From Taeniopygia guttata (taxonomy: Eukaryota; Chordata; Aves; Passeriformes; Estrildidae), in NCBI RefSeq assembly GCF_048771995.1, contig NC_133043.1, forward strand, positions 9,256,501 to 9,320,500: a stretch of DNA of 64,000 nt, in the 5' to 3' direction. A model generated the notes under the pieces. It worked only from the letters and a program-made list of their open reading frames with translations, did no database searches and was not told the origin of the DNA. Both the position numbers and the translations under genes were made by a program. Each line of letters starts with the position of its first letter. Position 1 is the first letter of the stretch. Positions 46,701 through 57,753 of this stretch are shown here, piece after piece.

Positions 46701-48031
46701 TCTTGTTGTAATTTTTGTCATAATTATTGCCAGTGCCTCTTCCAGCCTTGGACAAGACTGTCCTCAGAGAACAAGGTACAAGGAGCATTCAGGAAGGGAT
46801 GTGCTGGGCCAACAACTGTGGTATTTTACTCTCTCTCTGGCTGTTGCAGCTTTTTGTGAGCCAGCTGCCTTTTTTTTTTTTTTTTGCATTGATTTGTGGA
46901 AGTAACAGAACAGGAACTGCAGTGGAATTAGAGGTGGCTTGCACAAAGTAGCTTTAGAAACACACACCTCTTATTTACAGGCCTAGTGTGAGATATGGGC
47001 TCTATCCTTAGTAAGGAGACCCTCAGGGCTGTCAGCCCTGCACTCTGCAGGATACTGTAAGGCTGAATACTTGCAGCCAGGCAAGGAAATTATTCCTTCT
47101 CCTCTCCCAAGCGTGGGCATTATTTGTATTAGTGTTAATAATTTGTGTTGTGTTTGCTAAATAACCAAGGTGAGCAACCTTCCTGGCCTTGGGAGTTGCA
47201 TTCCAAACCCATCATGTGAGTGGGGCCTGGAGACACCATCACCACCAGAGAGAACGGGAAGAGGGGGAATTGCAGGAAAATGCTGCAAGCAGAAGATGAC
47301 AGTACATTTCCAATGGCAGAGGGGGTCTGGGTGAGCAGCCAGGCTCTGCTGAGGGCAAGCAGTGGGTCCTATACCCATGGTGGGGTTTTGGGTCCCCCAG
47401 CAAAGAAACTCCACATTTGTACAGCTCCAAAAACACTTCCAGGGGTGTTTTGCCCATGGAGAGGTTCACTTTGCTCATAAAAAATCCCTGCCTGCAGAAA
47501 GGCAAGCTGTCTGCCTTACCATCTGACACAGTGAAGCAGGAGGTTGGGAATGAGGAAGGGAAAGCTTGGAGCTTGGGCTGCCATGAAGAATGCCTGTCAC
47601 TTCCCGAGCTGGGATGTTCTCTGGGCTGACCTGCAGAGGGGTTGGATGCTGGATATGCCCTTTTCCCACACTGCAGCTGGGAGTGGGACTGGATGCTTAT
47701 TCAGCCTGCACGGCCAGAGCCTGTTGGGAATGTCAGGCTGCTGAGATCTGCAAAGCCCCCAGAGGCACATGGCCTCCCCCAGACCTAAGGCAGGACCCTG
47801 GGGCAAGATGGGTCTGGGCTCAGCACTTTGTGTGGCTGGTGGAAGCAGCAGCAGGAAGGCACAACCCCCCTCCCCGCCCAGAATGTCTCAGCACCCCTGA
47901 GATGTTTTCCATCATGAAAAATGTCAATGATATTAAAAAGATTATATATATCCATAATACTTGAAGGGCTGTCAGTGATTAAAATGGAAGGCAGAGGCCG
48001 AGAGAGAGGGGGTGGCATTGAAATGATGAGA

Positions 48032-48054
48032 GACATGACTTATTTTGTCATGTC
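48032..48054. repeat. Perfect 8-bp inverted repeat in AT-rich sequence
   Basis: GACATGAC (48032-48039), 7-nt spacer, GTCATGTC (48047-48054). It lies about 350 bp upstream of the EPN3 CpG island in a locally AT-rich, non-repetitive block (47900-48060). Confidence 0.85.
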
Positions 48055-48389
48055 ATCTGATGCCTCTCTCTCTCTCCCCCCAGCCAGGCTCCGGGAGCTG
48101 TTCAGAGCAGGGGAAGAACCCGCTCCAAATTTAGATCCTAGCAAAAGGAAAAAAATAAAAAAAAATTAAAGAACCCAAATTGCGAGCGTGGCCTTGGGTA
48201 ACAGAGGGGGAGCTGCGTGGTGGGGAGGGTCGGAGCTTCTTCCGCGCCCGGGGACGTGGATTTCTGTCTAAAAATAATGCGGGGGGAGGAGGGGGAAAAA
48301 AAAAAAAAAACAGGAATAGAGGCGCGCAGGCAGCAGCGAGCAGCGGCTGGCTGGGCTGGCTGCCAGAGAAAGGGGCAGTGACTGAGCAT

Positions 48390-48635
48390 TTACAGCATCC
48401 CCGCCTCCCGCATGCGGCGGAGCCGGGGCTCCGCATCCCCCGCGGCCGGTACCGCACCGCGCTGCGCCGCAGCGCACCGGGGGCGGGCCGGAGCGCCTGT
48501 GCCGCTGCCCGGGCGGCCCCGAAGGGAAGGGGTTAAGCCGGGAGCAGCCCCGGGACCTGCCCAGCCAGCCCGGCAACTCGCAGCAGGAGCGGGCGGCCGC
48601 CTCCAGCCGCGCTCACCGGCGGCGGCACCGCGCAG
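48390..48635 (+). promoter_or_regulatory. EPN3: EPN3 CpG-island promoter and noncoding first exon
   Basis: A dense CpG island spans about 48390-49060. A donor CGCAG|GTAACC ends a likely noncoding exon at 48635, to be joined to the acceptor at 51185 just before the EPN3 ATG; epsin genes commonly have a 5' noncoding exon. The exon holds an ATG at 48412 that would open an upstream frame across the donor. Transcription start is not resolvable. Confidence 0.5.
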
Positions 48636-51185
48636 GTAACCGGGGCGGGCTGCGCGCTCCGGGTCCGCGCGGCGCTGGGGGGAGGAGGAGGAGGAGGAGG
48701 AAGGTTCTGGAGGCTGGAGCACCGCGGGCTGCGGGGGATGCCGGGCCGGGGGTGCCGGGACAGCTCCCGGGCCGGGCTCGGGCCCCGCTGCGCTGCGGAG
48801 CCGTTCCCTCCGCTCCCCCATGGCGGCCGCTGCTCCTCCCAGCCTTGCACCTGATTAAGGATGGAGCTGTAAATCCCCCTCCCGGCCCCGCTCCCCTCGC
48901 CGGTCCCTTTTGCCCCCTCGCATCCCCCCCATCCCTACGCTGTCCGTTCCTCCTCCTCGCCCCCCGCAGCCCCCGCAGCTCCCGCAGCCCCTGCCCCGGC
49001 CCGCCGGCCACGGGGACCTGGCCCCGCAGGCGTGTCCTTCTCCACCTGGCCACTCTTGGTCAAGGTCACTGCAGTAATTCCATATGAGCTGCTGGGTGCT
49101 GCCGCCTTATCTCCCACACGGCTTCTGTTTCACTCCCTTTATATTCCAGGGACGTGGAGGGGGGGGGGGGGATGATATTGTGTTTGATAAACCCGCAGCT
49201 CTAAGCCCCGCTGGCAGCTCCAGCCCTGATTACGTTCTTCTCATCCCTGCCCCAGCCCATGCTTCCCATCTCTTTCCATTTAGACTTCCCAGGCCATCTC
49301 ATGGTGGGCAAAGTCCAGCTGGGGTCAGATTTCTGGCCAGGATGAGCAATGCCGGGAGCCTGTCACTGGACCTTGGCGTTTGTCCAGCTAGGAAACCTGT
49401 TGGAGGCAGAAGGAACCATCCTGCCTCCTCCTCGGACTGCCACCGTACTTGCTGGTGCTTTCCAGGCTGGTGGCACCTTTGGAGAACGTGGCTTTATCTC
49501 CACCTGGGTGTTGGTGGAAAGCAGAGCACGGAGCCAAGTCCTGGAGGACTTTGCTGTGTTGCTGCCCTTGTCCTGGAGGCGTTTCAGTGCCAGGCGGGCT
49601 GACAGCACCAGGGGCTGTCCCGCTGGATCCAAAGGCCGCGCTGACAGGCTGCATTGCGAAAGGGAATCCGTGCAGGGAACCGGCTGGAGAGAAACTCGGT
49701 CTGCCCGCGAGCGTGGTGGTGCCAGGCTCCTCTCTGACTCACGGGAGCTGTTGCTGGCGGAGCTGTGGGGCGCCTGGCTGCTGGCCCACAGGAGCAGGAG
49801 GTGCCGGACTGGTTGCACGGGTTGTGTGGGACCGTGGTGGGTGCTGTGCATGGCTTGTGGGCACATCAGCGTGGCTCTGGCCCAGCTCCAGTGGCATGGA
49901 GTGGTATCCTGAGCTAGGAGAAGGCTGGATATGGTACAACAGCTGCAGTCCAGGGAGGTACTGGAACCCAAGGTGGGTGATGAAATGGACGCTGATAACT
50001 GCTGTCTGCAGACTGCTGTGTGGGGGAGATATTCCTCTGCTCACATGTGTTATCTTAGATGGGGGAAAAATTGCCAGTGAGTTTTGTCACAGCTGCAGTG
50101 AGGGCTCTGGGAGCAGCTCAGCTCCCCAGTCCTGCCGTGTAGCCCTGCTGAGGGCAAGGCAGCACCAGGCAGCCTCTGCCTCTCCCTCCCCTTGACAAAA
50201 TGAGGGTGAACAGTATCTTCTCACCATGCAGGGAGAAGGTGAGGATTTAGGAGCAGCTTGGAGCAGGGCACAGAGTTGTGATGGGCTCATATGAGGACAG
50301 GTCCAGACTGCCCCACGTCACTGCGTCTGTGTCAGTGGGGCACACCCCAAGGACAGGCATTGCCTGTGGGGAGGTACCAGGGCAGCTCCTGGCCATGCCA
50401 ACCCCTGCAGCCCCTGTGTCTAGGCCCAGAGGAGGCTCAGACAGCTTGGGGTTTTGGTGAGAGGGGCATTATCCATCCTGCTGGCTAACCTGGCACTGGC
50501 TGTTAGCACCCTGAATTTGCCAGCCTCTCGCAGGAACAAAATTACCGAATTTGCTGGGAAAACCTGCCTGAGCAGCTGCCAGCACTAGTGAGTTGTTACA
50601 GGCTCTGACTCATGACAAGGGTTTGGGTTTGCATGATGCAGCCTTGGCAGCACTGAGAGCCTTGGGCTGACAACTGGGACAAGCAGGGCTGCGTGCAGCT
50701 GCAGGTAGTGCATCTGGCTGTACAGGGGAACTCCTGGCTGCACAAGGGCTGGGAGGGTCTGAAATCAGCTTTGCCAGGACGGTGGAGCTGAGGCAGACAG
50801 GATCTGGAGGAGGGAGCTGCTATTTTCAGATGATTACTTTTAGAAGCAGAAGTGCAGGGTAGAATCTCCAAATGTTGTTGAATCCAGAGTCAAAACTTGT
50901 GGTGGTTTGGCAATTCTGGGTATCACTTGCCATGAGATTTCTTTTCCCCTTGAGCATCCTGTGTGTCTGAGTTGGTGAGTCATGGCAGCCTGGCAGGGTG
51001 CATCTGATGCCCCTATGATGTTCACATCCACCTTGAGAAATGTCCCTGGTCCAGCTGAGGACTCTGGGGGTGGTGCTTGGGGTGATGCTGAGATCTCTGT
51101 GTCGCTGTTCCCTGCTGCAGGTGCTGCTGAGGCTGTGGCCGTGCTCACTCATCCCTTCTCCCCTGTTCCTGCCTGCCACCAGCAG
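48636..51185 (+). other. EPN3: EPN3 intron 1
   Basis: About 2.5 kb between the presumed noncoding exon and the first coding exon. It begins CpG-rich, has a run of about 14 G at 49158-49171, and otherwise shows no exon, tandem array or recognisable mobile element. Long antisense open frames here are GC-driven. Confidence 0.5.
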
Positions 51186-51205
51186 GCCTCCAGCACCACA
51201 CAGCC

Positions 51206-54200
51206 ATGACAACCTCGGCGCTGCGTCGGCAGGTGAAGAACATCGTGCACAACTACTCAGAGGCAGAGATCAAGGTGCGGGAGGCCACCTCCAATGACCC
51301 CTGGGGTCCTCCTAGCTCCCTGATGTCAGAGATCGCCGACCTCACCTTCAACACGGTGGCTTTCGCCGAGGTCATGGGCATGATCTGGCGGCGGCTGAAC
51401 GACAGCGGCAAGAACTGGCGTCACGTCTACAAAGCCCTCACCCTCCTGGACTACCTCATCAAAACCGGCTCCGAGAAGGTGACCCACCAGTGCCGGGAGA
51501 ACCTCTACACCATCCAGACGCTGAAGGACTTCCAGTACGTGGACCGTGACGGCAAGGACCAGGGCATCAACATCCGGGAGAAGGTGAAGCAGGTGATGGC
51601 GCTGCTGAAGGACGAGGAGCGGCTGAAGCAGGAGCGGGCGCACGCGCTGCAGACCAAGGAGCGCATGGCCCTGGAGGGCATGGGCAGCGGCAGCCACCAG
51701 GTCCCCTACGGCCGCCGGGCATCGCCCTACGGTGAAGATTACAGCCGGGCACGGGGCTCACCCTCCTCGTTCAACTGTGAGTGTTGCTGGCGGCCCACTC
51801 AAGCTCTCTCAGGGGAGGCAGGTGTTGCGTTTGGTTTGCACCTGCTCGGTGCCTGTCATTCTTCTGCATCTTTTGGGATGGTGGTGGTGAAGCCCATCCT
51901 GCACCACAGGGCAGAGATTTGGCTGGGCCAGTGGTGGACCCCAGCAGCAGTGGCAGCTGGTGGGGCTTCCAGCCCTAAACTCATGGCTTGTTGGAAGTAG
52001 GGAGCTCTGATGTGTGGCTACATCTCCTGGGGAGCCTGGGCATTGGGACGGAAGCGTGGAAACTGCTGATGTGCTTCCCAAAATACCTCAGTCCTGATGC
52101 CACTCCTTCCCCTTTTCCTCTTTTATTTCCCAGCATCATCCTCATCCCCACGGTTTGCCTCTGACCTGGAGCAAGCGCGGCCCCAGACGACAGGAGAGGA
52201 GGAGCTGCAGCTGCAGCTGGCACTGGCCATGAGTCGGGAGGAGGCAGAGAAGGTAGAGTGGCCCTGCCTGTCCTGGGGCATGGGGCATCTCCCTGTACCT
52301 TGCCTTATCTGTGAACACAGTGGATCAGTTCCCTGGGAAGAGGCAGGATTTTGGGGGCTCCCTGAGGCTGGTGCATGTACCTGCAACTGTACCAGGCTGC
52401 TCTCATTGTGTCTGGCATCCAAAATCACCAGCGGGCAGATGGAGGCATGGCTGCCCCTGCACCCTGTTCTCACATTAGAGGACAGCACCAGGCTGGGATC
52501 TGTCCAGCCTCCCAGACCCCAGGGTGAACTTGGGGGGTCTTCTGGATTTACCCCAAAGCCCATCCCCCAGCCTGGCTGCCCTCCTTTGCCAAGGACTTTT
52601 GGTCTAAGCTCCCCCATTCCTCTTGCCTACCCACAGAGGTTTTTGGAGGCAAAGCCTTGCCCAGCAGTTTGTGTGGGTGCAGGGCCAGCAGCATGCCCCG
52701 GGCTGGGGGCTCACTGCACATCAGCACTCCCTCCCACTGTCTGGTCCTTCCAAACTGGGCTAGAAGGAGCACTGAGAAACAGCTCCAAGAGGAATCAAGC
52801 AAGTGAGATGTTGTGCCCAGTGTGAAGCCACTTCAAGCTGTCCCTTCTCCTGTCTGCTGGCCTCTTTTCCACCAAGAATGGATAATTTGCTCACCAGCAA
52901 CCAGCTAGCACGGCGTGCATGAGCCTGTGGGTACAGCCAGCACACAAAGTCAGAGGCTGGACCAGTGGGCATCCCCTGGAGCTGGCACCCAGCACCATGA
53001 GCTCAGTACTGCCAGGGCAAGGGATGTGCTCTGGAGATGGTGCTTGTTGCTGCCAGTCTTTCCTGTCCGATGGAGGCTCTTTTGGAGGCAGAGCAGGGTG
53101 TATATCACAATAATTTTGGCCTGGAATTTGGGTGTTTATAGCCTCCTCACACTGCTCCAGTGAGCACTGTAGAAACACTCTCTGGAAAGTGTTGCCTTTT
53201 TCTTAGAGTCCCTCTGGGCTGCACAGTCATGTGCACACGTTTATGGGTGTCGACACACGTACACCTGCATCAGGGTAGCCATTCCCAGCCCCCATGAGAA
53301 CCCACACGGCTGGAAAAGTGTCATGGGGCAGTGATCAGGGCCACCATGGTGCTACAGGGACAGCCTCTCCCCAAAGTCTTCTCAGGTCTAGGTGTATGGC
53401 TGGCAGGAATCCCAAACTGAGGGCGGTCAGTGTCACAAACCATCTTCCCCAGCAGGCTGCCAGGGCAAGAGGATGCCTTACTCATCTCCTCTCCTTCACT
53501 GACTGCATCAGGGTCCCCAAAAACCTCCCAAGGGAGATGCTGACTGCCTAATTTAGGGTCATCCCCGCCTTAATACAGCGGCAGGTGATGGGATGGGGGA
53601 AGGAGCTGGGCAGGGACTGCAGGGAACCTGGGCAGGAGCTGGTTAGAGAGCCCAGGGACACCGGGCTGGGGGTCTGCAGCAAGGCCAGCTGGATGGGCAC
53701 AGATGCTTTGCAGGCAGGCAAGGGGCCGCTGGAATGGCGGTGGCAAGGAGAGGGACAACCTCCAAAGCAGGTTTGCGAGCTGAGGGCAAGCTGAAATGTC
53801 ACCCAATTTCCTCTGTTGCCAGAAGCCACTTCCTCCACTTTCCAGTACAGATGAAGAAAGGCAATTGCAGCTCGCGCTCGCGCTGAGCAAAGAGGAGCAC
53901 GAGAAGGTACCTGTGTCCTGCAGTCCTGGCGCTCCGCTCTCCTTGCACTCGGTCTTCTCTCCGTGGCACCAGAGCCCAGAACATCAGCTCGCTCTGGTGC
54001 CCGCTTTGCTTTCGCTGCTCCGGGCTGTCTGCTGAGTGCTCTCCTGGGGGGCTCGGTCCTGGAGGAGCTGTCTGCTCACATGCTGGGACTTTTTGGGTGG
54101 CAGCTCCTGTGCTGGGTGTGTCTCCTGGAGAAGGTGCTGGCTGCAGGGTTCCTGAGCTCACGGGGCCCATCCCTTGTCCCCACAGGAAGTGAGGACCTGG

Positions 54201-57002
54201 CAAGGGGAGAACTCCCTGCAGCAGAGACCTGTGGAGGAGACTGCCCCAGGCAGGGACGAAGAGCAAGAAGAAGATAAGATGAAGAAAAGCCAGGTACAGC
54301 ACTGGAGGCTGGGTAGCCACACAGGGGTGATCTTGCAGGTCTGCCCCAGGCTCCTCTCACCTCTTTATTCCCTTCCTGTCTGCAGTCCTCTATTCTGGAG
54401 CTGGCAGATATATTCGGGCCGGCGCCAGCCCCCTCCAGCCACACATCTGCTGACCCATGGGATATGCCAGGTGAGGACAACTTGCAGGCTGCCAAAATTT
54501 GGGACAGTGGCAGAAAGTTGTCCCTTGCCTCTGTTCCTCCCCAGGAGCTCAATGATGAGATCCTCTGCCTTCTTCTCCCTCTGGTGCCTACTCCATTACA
54601 CTCCTAGGTGGTACTGCTGGAAGCCATGGTCTCCTGGCAACATACCCACTGCTCAGAATTCCTCTGTGCTCTGCATTGTTCCCTTCTCCCAGAGTGTCCC
54701 TTTTTTTCCAGATATGAAACCCAAAGCGGAGCCAGTGGCCTCTGCCTGGACCGGTGCAGCAGATCCCTGGGTGCCAGTCCCAGACCCTGGTGGGGAGCCC
54801 CTCTCCCAGGCGAGCGTCTCATCCCAGCAAACCTCTGCTGGGCCCTGGGACTTTCCCCCCAGCACCACTGCAGCCTCTGACCCCTGGGGGAAGGCACCGA
54901 TGTCTTCTGGCTTCCCTCCTGCAGACCCCTGGGGAACAGCATCCCCCCCAGCCCCCCAGGGCTCCAGTTCTACACCAGCTCCTGACCCTTGGGCTGCTGT
55001 GCCTGAGCAGCCTCCAACCCCTGGTAAGAGGCTCAAGGGACCTTTTGGCTTTGCTGAGGATTGAGGACAGCCTTGACCATCACTGCCCTCCTGCAAGTGG
55101 GCATCTCTGGGTTCTCCCCCCTTCCTCCTTCAACCAGCTCCCCAAGCACCCCTTCCTTACCCTCCTGACCCTCAGCAGGATCTCAGCTCACCCCTCAGCA
55201 TCCTGAGGACTTCAAGGAACTTTTAGGCTTTATCTTTGTACAGAATAGGCTGCTTTAATTAACACGGCAGTTAATAGAGCCATCCCATGGGAGCACATGG
55301 GAGCCCCACACCCCTCCAGCAGCGGGGTGATGCTGTGTCCCATTAGTGATACCTGTTTGCTCAGCCCAGGTGACCCCTGTACACCCTGCCAGGACTAGAC
55401 AGGACCGTTGCTCGTCGCAGGTGCCATGTTGCAGATGGGGCAACAGTTGTAGGAGCAGCCTGTGTTTCAAAGCTCAGCGCCACTTTCGGTTCCTCCTGGG
55501 TGTTTTCTCTAGCCCCATGCAGGTCCTGCATATGTTGCCCCCAGTTTTGGTCCCTGGTGGGGGTTGCAGAACCTGGTCTGGGGGCCAGTACTTGTACCTG
55601 CAGACCTGTCCCCTCCACTTGTCCCTGCTGGGGCTGGGAAAGGGACCTGATTGTTAAGGGGTAATGGCTGCAAGCAGTAGGGATGTCTTGGTCTGCAGTG
55701 ATCCAATGATCTAGCTCATCTAAGCCTTCCCTAGTTCACATTCCTGACTCCCAACCCTATGCCTCGCACTGCATCCCCTCTTCTCTGTCTCCTTGCAGGC
55801 AGCCACCCCTGCCTCTCTCCTGCCCTTCCATCTCCTGCCTCCCACCTCCCTGCTTGCTCCCCTCCTTGAGTGTCCCCTCTTCCCCCCAGCTCCAGGGGGG
55901 AATGCTTTTGACCCGTTTGCAAAGCCGCCCGAGCCGCCGGAGCAGGAGCCCTCGCAGCCGCCCTCGGCCAAGTCCAGCAGCCCCGTGGGTAAGAGCTGGG
56001 AGTGGGCAGGGGCTGAGCTGTCCCTGCCTGGGCAGGGAGGCCGTTCTAGGGCTGACCAGGCTGTGTGTAGTTGCTTGCTGGTGTGGCCAAATCTTGTTTC
56101 CACGGGCACGTGCTGTGGCCTCAGTCTGCCCCGTAGCTGAGGGAGCAGCCCAAGTCTCTGTGTGCATCTGTGTCCTTAACTCTGCTGTCTCCCGTGGTGG
56201 CTTGGGGGATACTTGGGCAGGCCATGGTGCAGGCTCAGCCCCACTGTGTCATGCTGTGACCTGTGTTGTCAGCCTCCCTGTGCAGTGACAAGGGAGAATG
56301 CTGTCACTCTTGGTGTCTCCCAACTCGTGTGTCTCATCTCCCTCCATCTCAGAGCCTGACCCCTTTGGAGACCTGTTCCCCAGCACCAGGCAGGATGGGG
56401 CAAAGAGCTTTGACCTTGCCAACCTGGCTGACTCCCTGCCTGAATGCGGCAAGGATCGGAAGGACTGTAAAACCCCCGAGGCCTTCCTTGGGCCTGCCGC
56501 CTCCTCCCTGGTCAACCTGGACTCCCTGGTCGCACCTACTCCGGCCTCCAAGACCCGCAACCCCTTTCTCTCGGGTAGGTGCCGCAGGGCTGCTGGCCAG
56601 GGGCTTCCCTACGCTGGGCGGGGGAGAAGACGTGCTGGAGGTGGCTTGGCTGTCCTGACATGTCCCATCTTGTCCTTGCCAGGTCTGAGCACGCCGTCCC
56701 CCACCAACCCCTTCAGCCTCTCCGAGCAGCCCAAGCCCACGCTGAACCAGATGCGGACCAGCTCGCCGGTGCCCGGCCTGCCCACCGGCCACGCCGCCAA
56801 CTCCATGACCTACAGCGCATCGCTGCCGCTGCCCCTCAGCAGCGTCCCCGCTGCCACCGCTGCCCTCCCCGCCTCCGCCAGTGCCTTTCCTCAGGCTGGC
56901 ACCTTCCCCGAACTCCCCAGCACCTTGCCGCAGCCTTTACTGCCGCTGAGCGGCCCCCCGGCCCCGCCGTCCGCGCCCGGGGGGCTCAACCCCTTCCTCT
57001 GA
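51206..57002 (+). CDS. EPN3: Epsin 3, endocytic adaptor
   Basis: EPN3 links PtdIns(4,5)P2 membranes and ubiquitinated cargo to AP-2, clathrin and EH proteins during endocytosis. Coding exons: 51206-51776 (exon begins 51186), 52134-52252, 53823-53906, 54186-54293, 54386-54470, 54712-55023, 55890-55988, 56353-56574, 56683-57002 (stop TGA). Phases agree and give 639 residues; human has about 632. The first exon encodes the whole ENTH domain (about residues 1-150, starting MTTSALRRQVKNIVHNYSEA). Two ubiquitin-interacting motifs follow, EEELQLQLALAMSREEAEK (about 212-230) and DEERQLQLALALSKEEHEK (about 240-258); epsin 3 lacks the third. Then come ILELADIF, five DPW motifs for AP-2 and three NPF motifs (RNPFL, TNPFS and terminal LNPFL) for EH domains. 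The phrase GEEELQLQLALAMSREEAEK and the short linkers favour EPN3 over EPN1/2. No damage was seen. Confidence 0.96.
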
Positions 57003-57585
57003 ACCTTCCTCTGGACATCTGGACATGTGGACCCCCTCCCCAGCTGTTACAACCCCTCCGATCTTTCCTTCCACCGAGACTTGGGGGTTTGCTAAGCTGC
57101 ACGGGAGGGTGCCCCCACGCAGCCCCCTCCCCATGCCCACTATGGGGGCAGCCAGCATGAGCCCCCGTGCTTGACGGGCAGCAGGGCCCCTTCCCTCGGT
57201 GTGGGGGGCACGGTGGGGCTGGCTGGGGGCAGCCAGCATGAGCTCCGGTGCGTGCCGGGCAGGAGGGAGCCCCTTCCTCCGTGAGGGGCCGTGGCGGAGG
57301 CCTTACGAAGGGGCTGTGGTGCGGAGCTCCGCTCAGTGGGCCGGGCGGCTGCACAGCCTGCGGATGGACCCCGGCGTGGTTGGGCTTTGCCCCAGACCCA
57401 CGGCGATCTGGGGCAGCGCGGGGCCGGGGCTGGAAACCGCGCGGGCGTTCGCCCTCCCTCGGCTGCTCCCCCTCATCCCCGTCCCGCCGCCACCGCCCCG
57501 CGCCCGCCGCTGGGCGCCGCTCCCGGGGCGGGGGCAGCGGTGCTTGGGGCGCTGCGATGGCGGCGGCGGCGGGAGCCCGTGCGAC

Positions 57586-57591
57586 AATAAA
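57586..57591 (+). terminator. EPN3: EPN3 polyadenylation signal
   Basis: AATAAA 584 bp after the EPN3 stop. The 3' UTR up to here is GC-rich and contains an imperfect duplication around gggggcagccagcatgagc (about 57146 and 57226). The signal is only about 160 bp upstream of the SPATA20 start codon. Confidence 0.75.
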
Positions 57592-57619
57592 CTGCACTGA
57601 GCAACCCAGTGTACGCCTG

Positions 57620-57753
57620 CGAGTGCCCCGTGCGACGAGAGGCTGCGCTGAGCGAGCGGGGCGGTGCCGGGGCGGGGGCCCGGCGGGGCGAGGCCGCGCC
57701 TCAGGGGCGGTGAGGGCTGTGGGCGGTAACGGGCGGGGCGCGGAGCCGCCGCC
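57620..57753 (+). promoter_or_regulatory. SPATA20: SPATA20 CpG-island promoter
   Basis: A short CpG-dense, TATA-less stretch between the EPN3 polyadenylation signal and the SPATA20 ATG. It has GC boxes (gggcggggc near 57731) and GCCGCCATGTTGG at 57748-57760, a YY1-like element that contains the start codon. Confidence 0.6.

Larger units (their letters stand above)
45121..48390. other. MYCBPAP-EPN3 intergenic region
   Basis: About 3.3 kb with no recognisable exon. It holds a cluster of inverted repeats at 46653-46700, an AT-rich stretch with a short hairpin at 48032-48054, a T-run at 46870-46885 and an A-run just before the EPN3 CpG island. A lone ATG-plus-donor (46030-46064) has no partner exon. 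Regulatory elements of EPN3 may lie here. Confidence 0.55.

Noticed and set aside
48390-49053. Several 75-146 codon ORFs on both strands in the CpG island
   Set aside because: GC-driven open frames in the EPN3 promoter and first intron with Arg/Pro/Ala-rich content and no recognisable domain.
49363-49971. 202-codon minus-strand ORF and 187- and 248-codon plus-strand ORFs
   Set aside because: They overlap each other in different frames inside EPN3 intron 1 and resemble no family; intronic chance frames.
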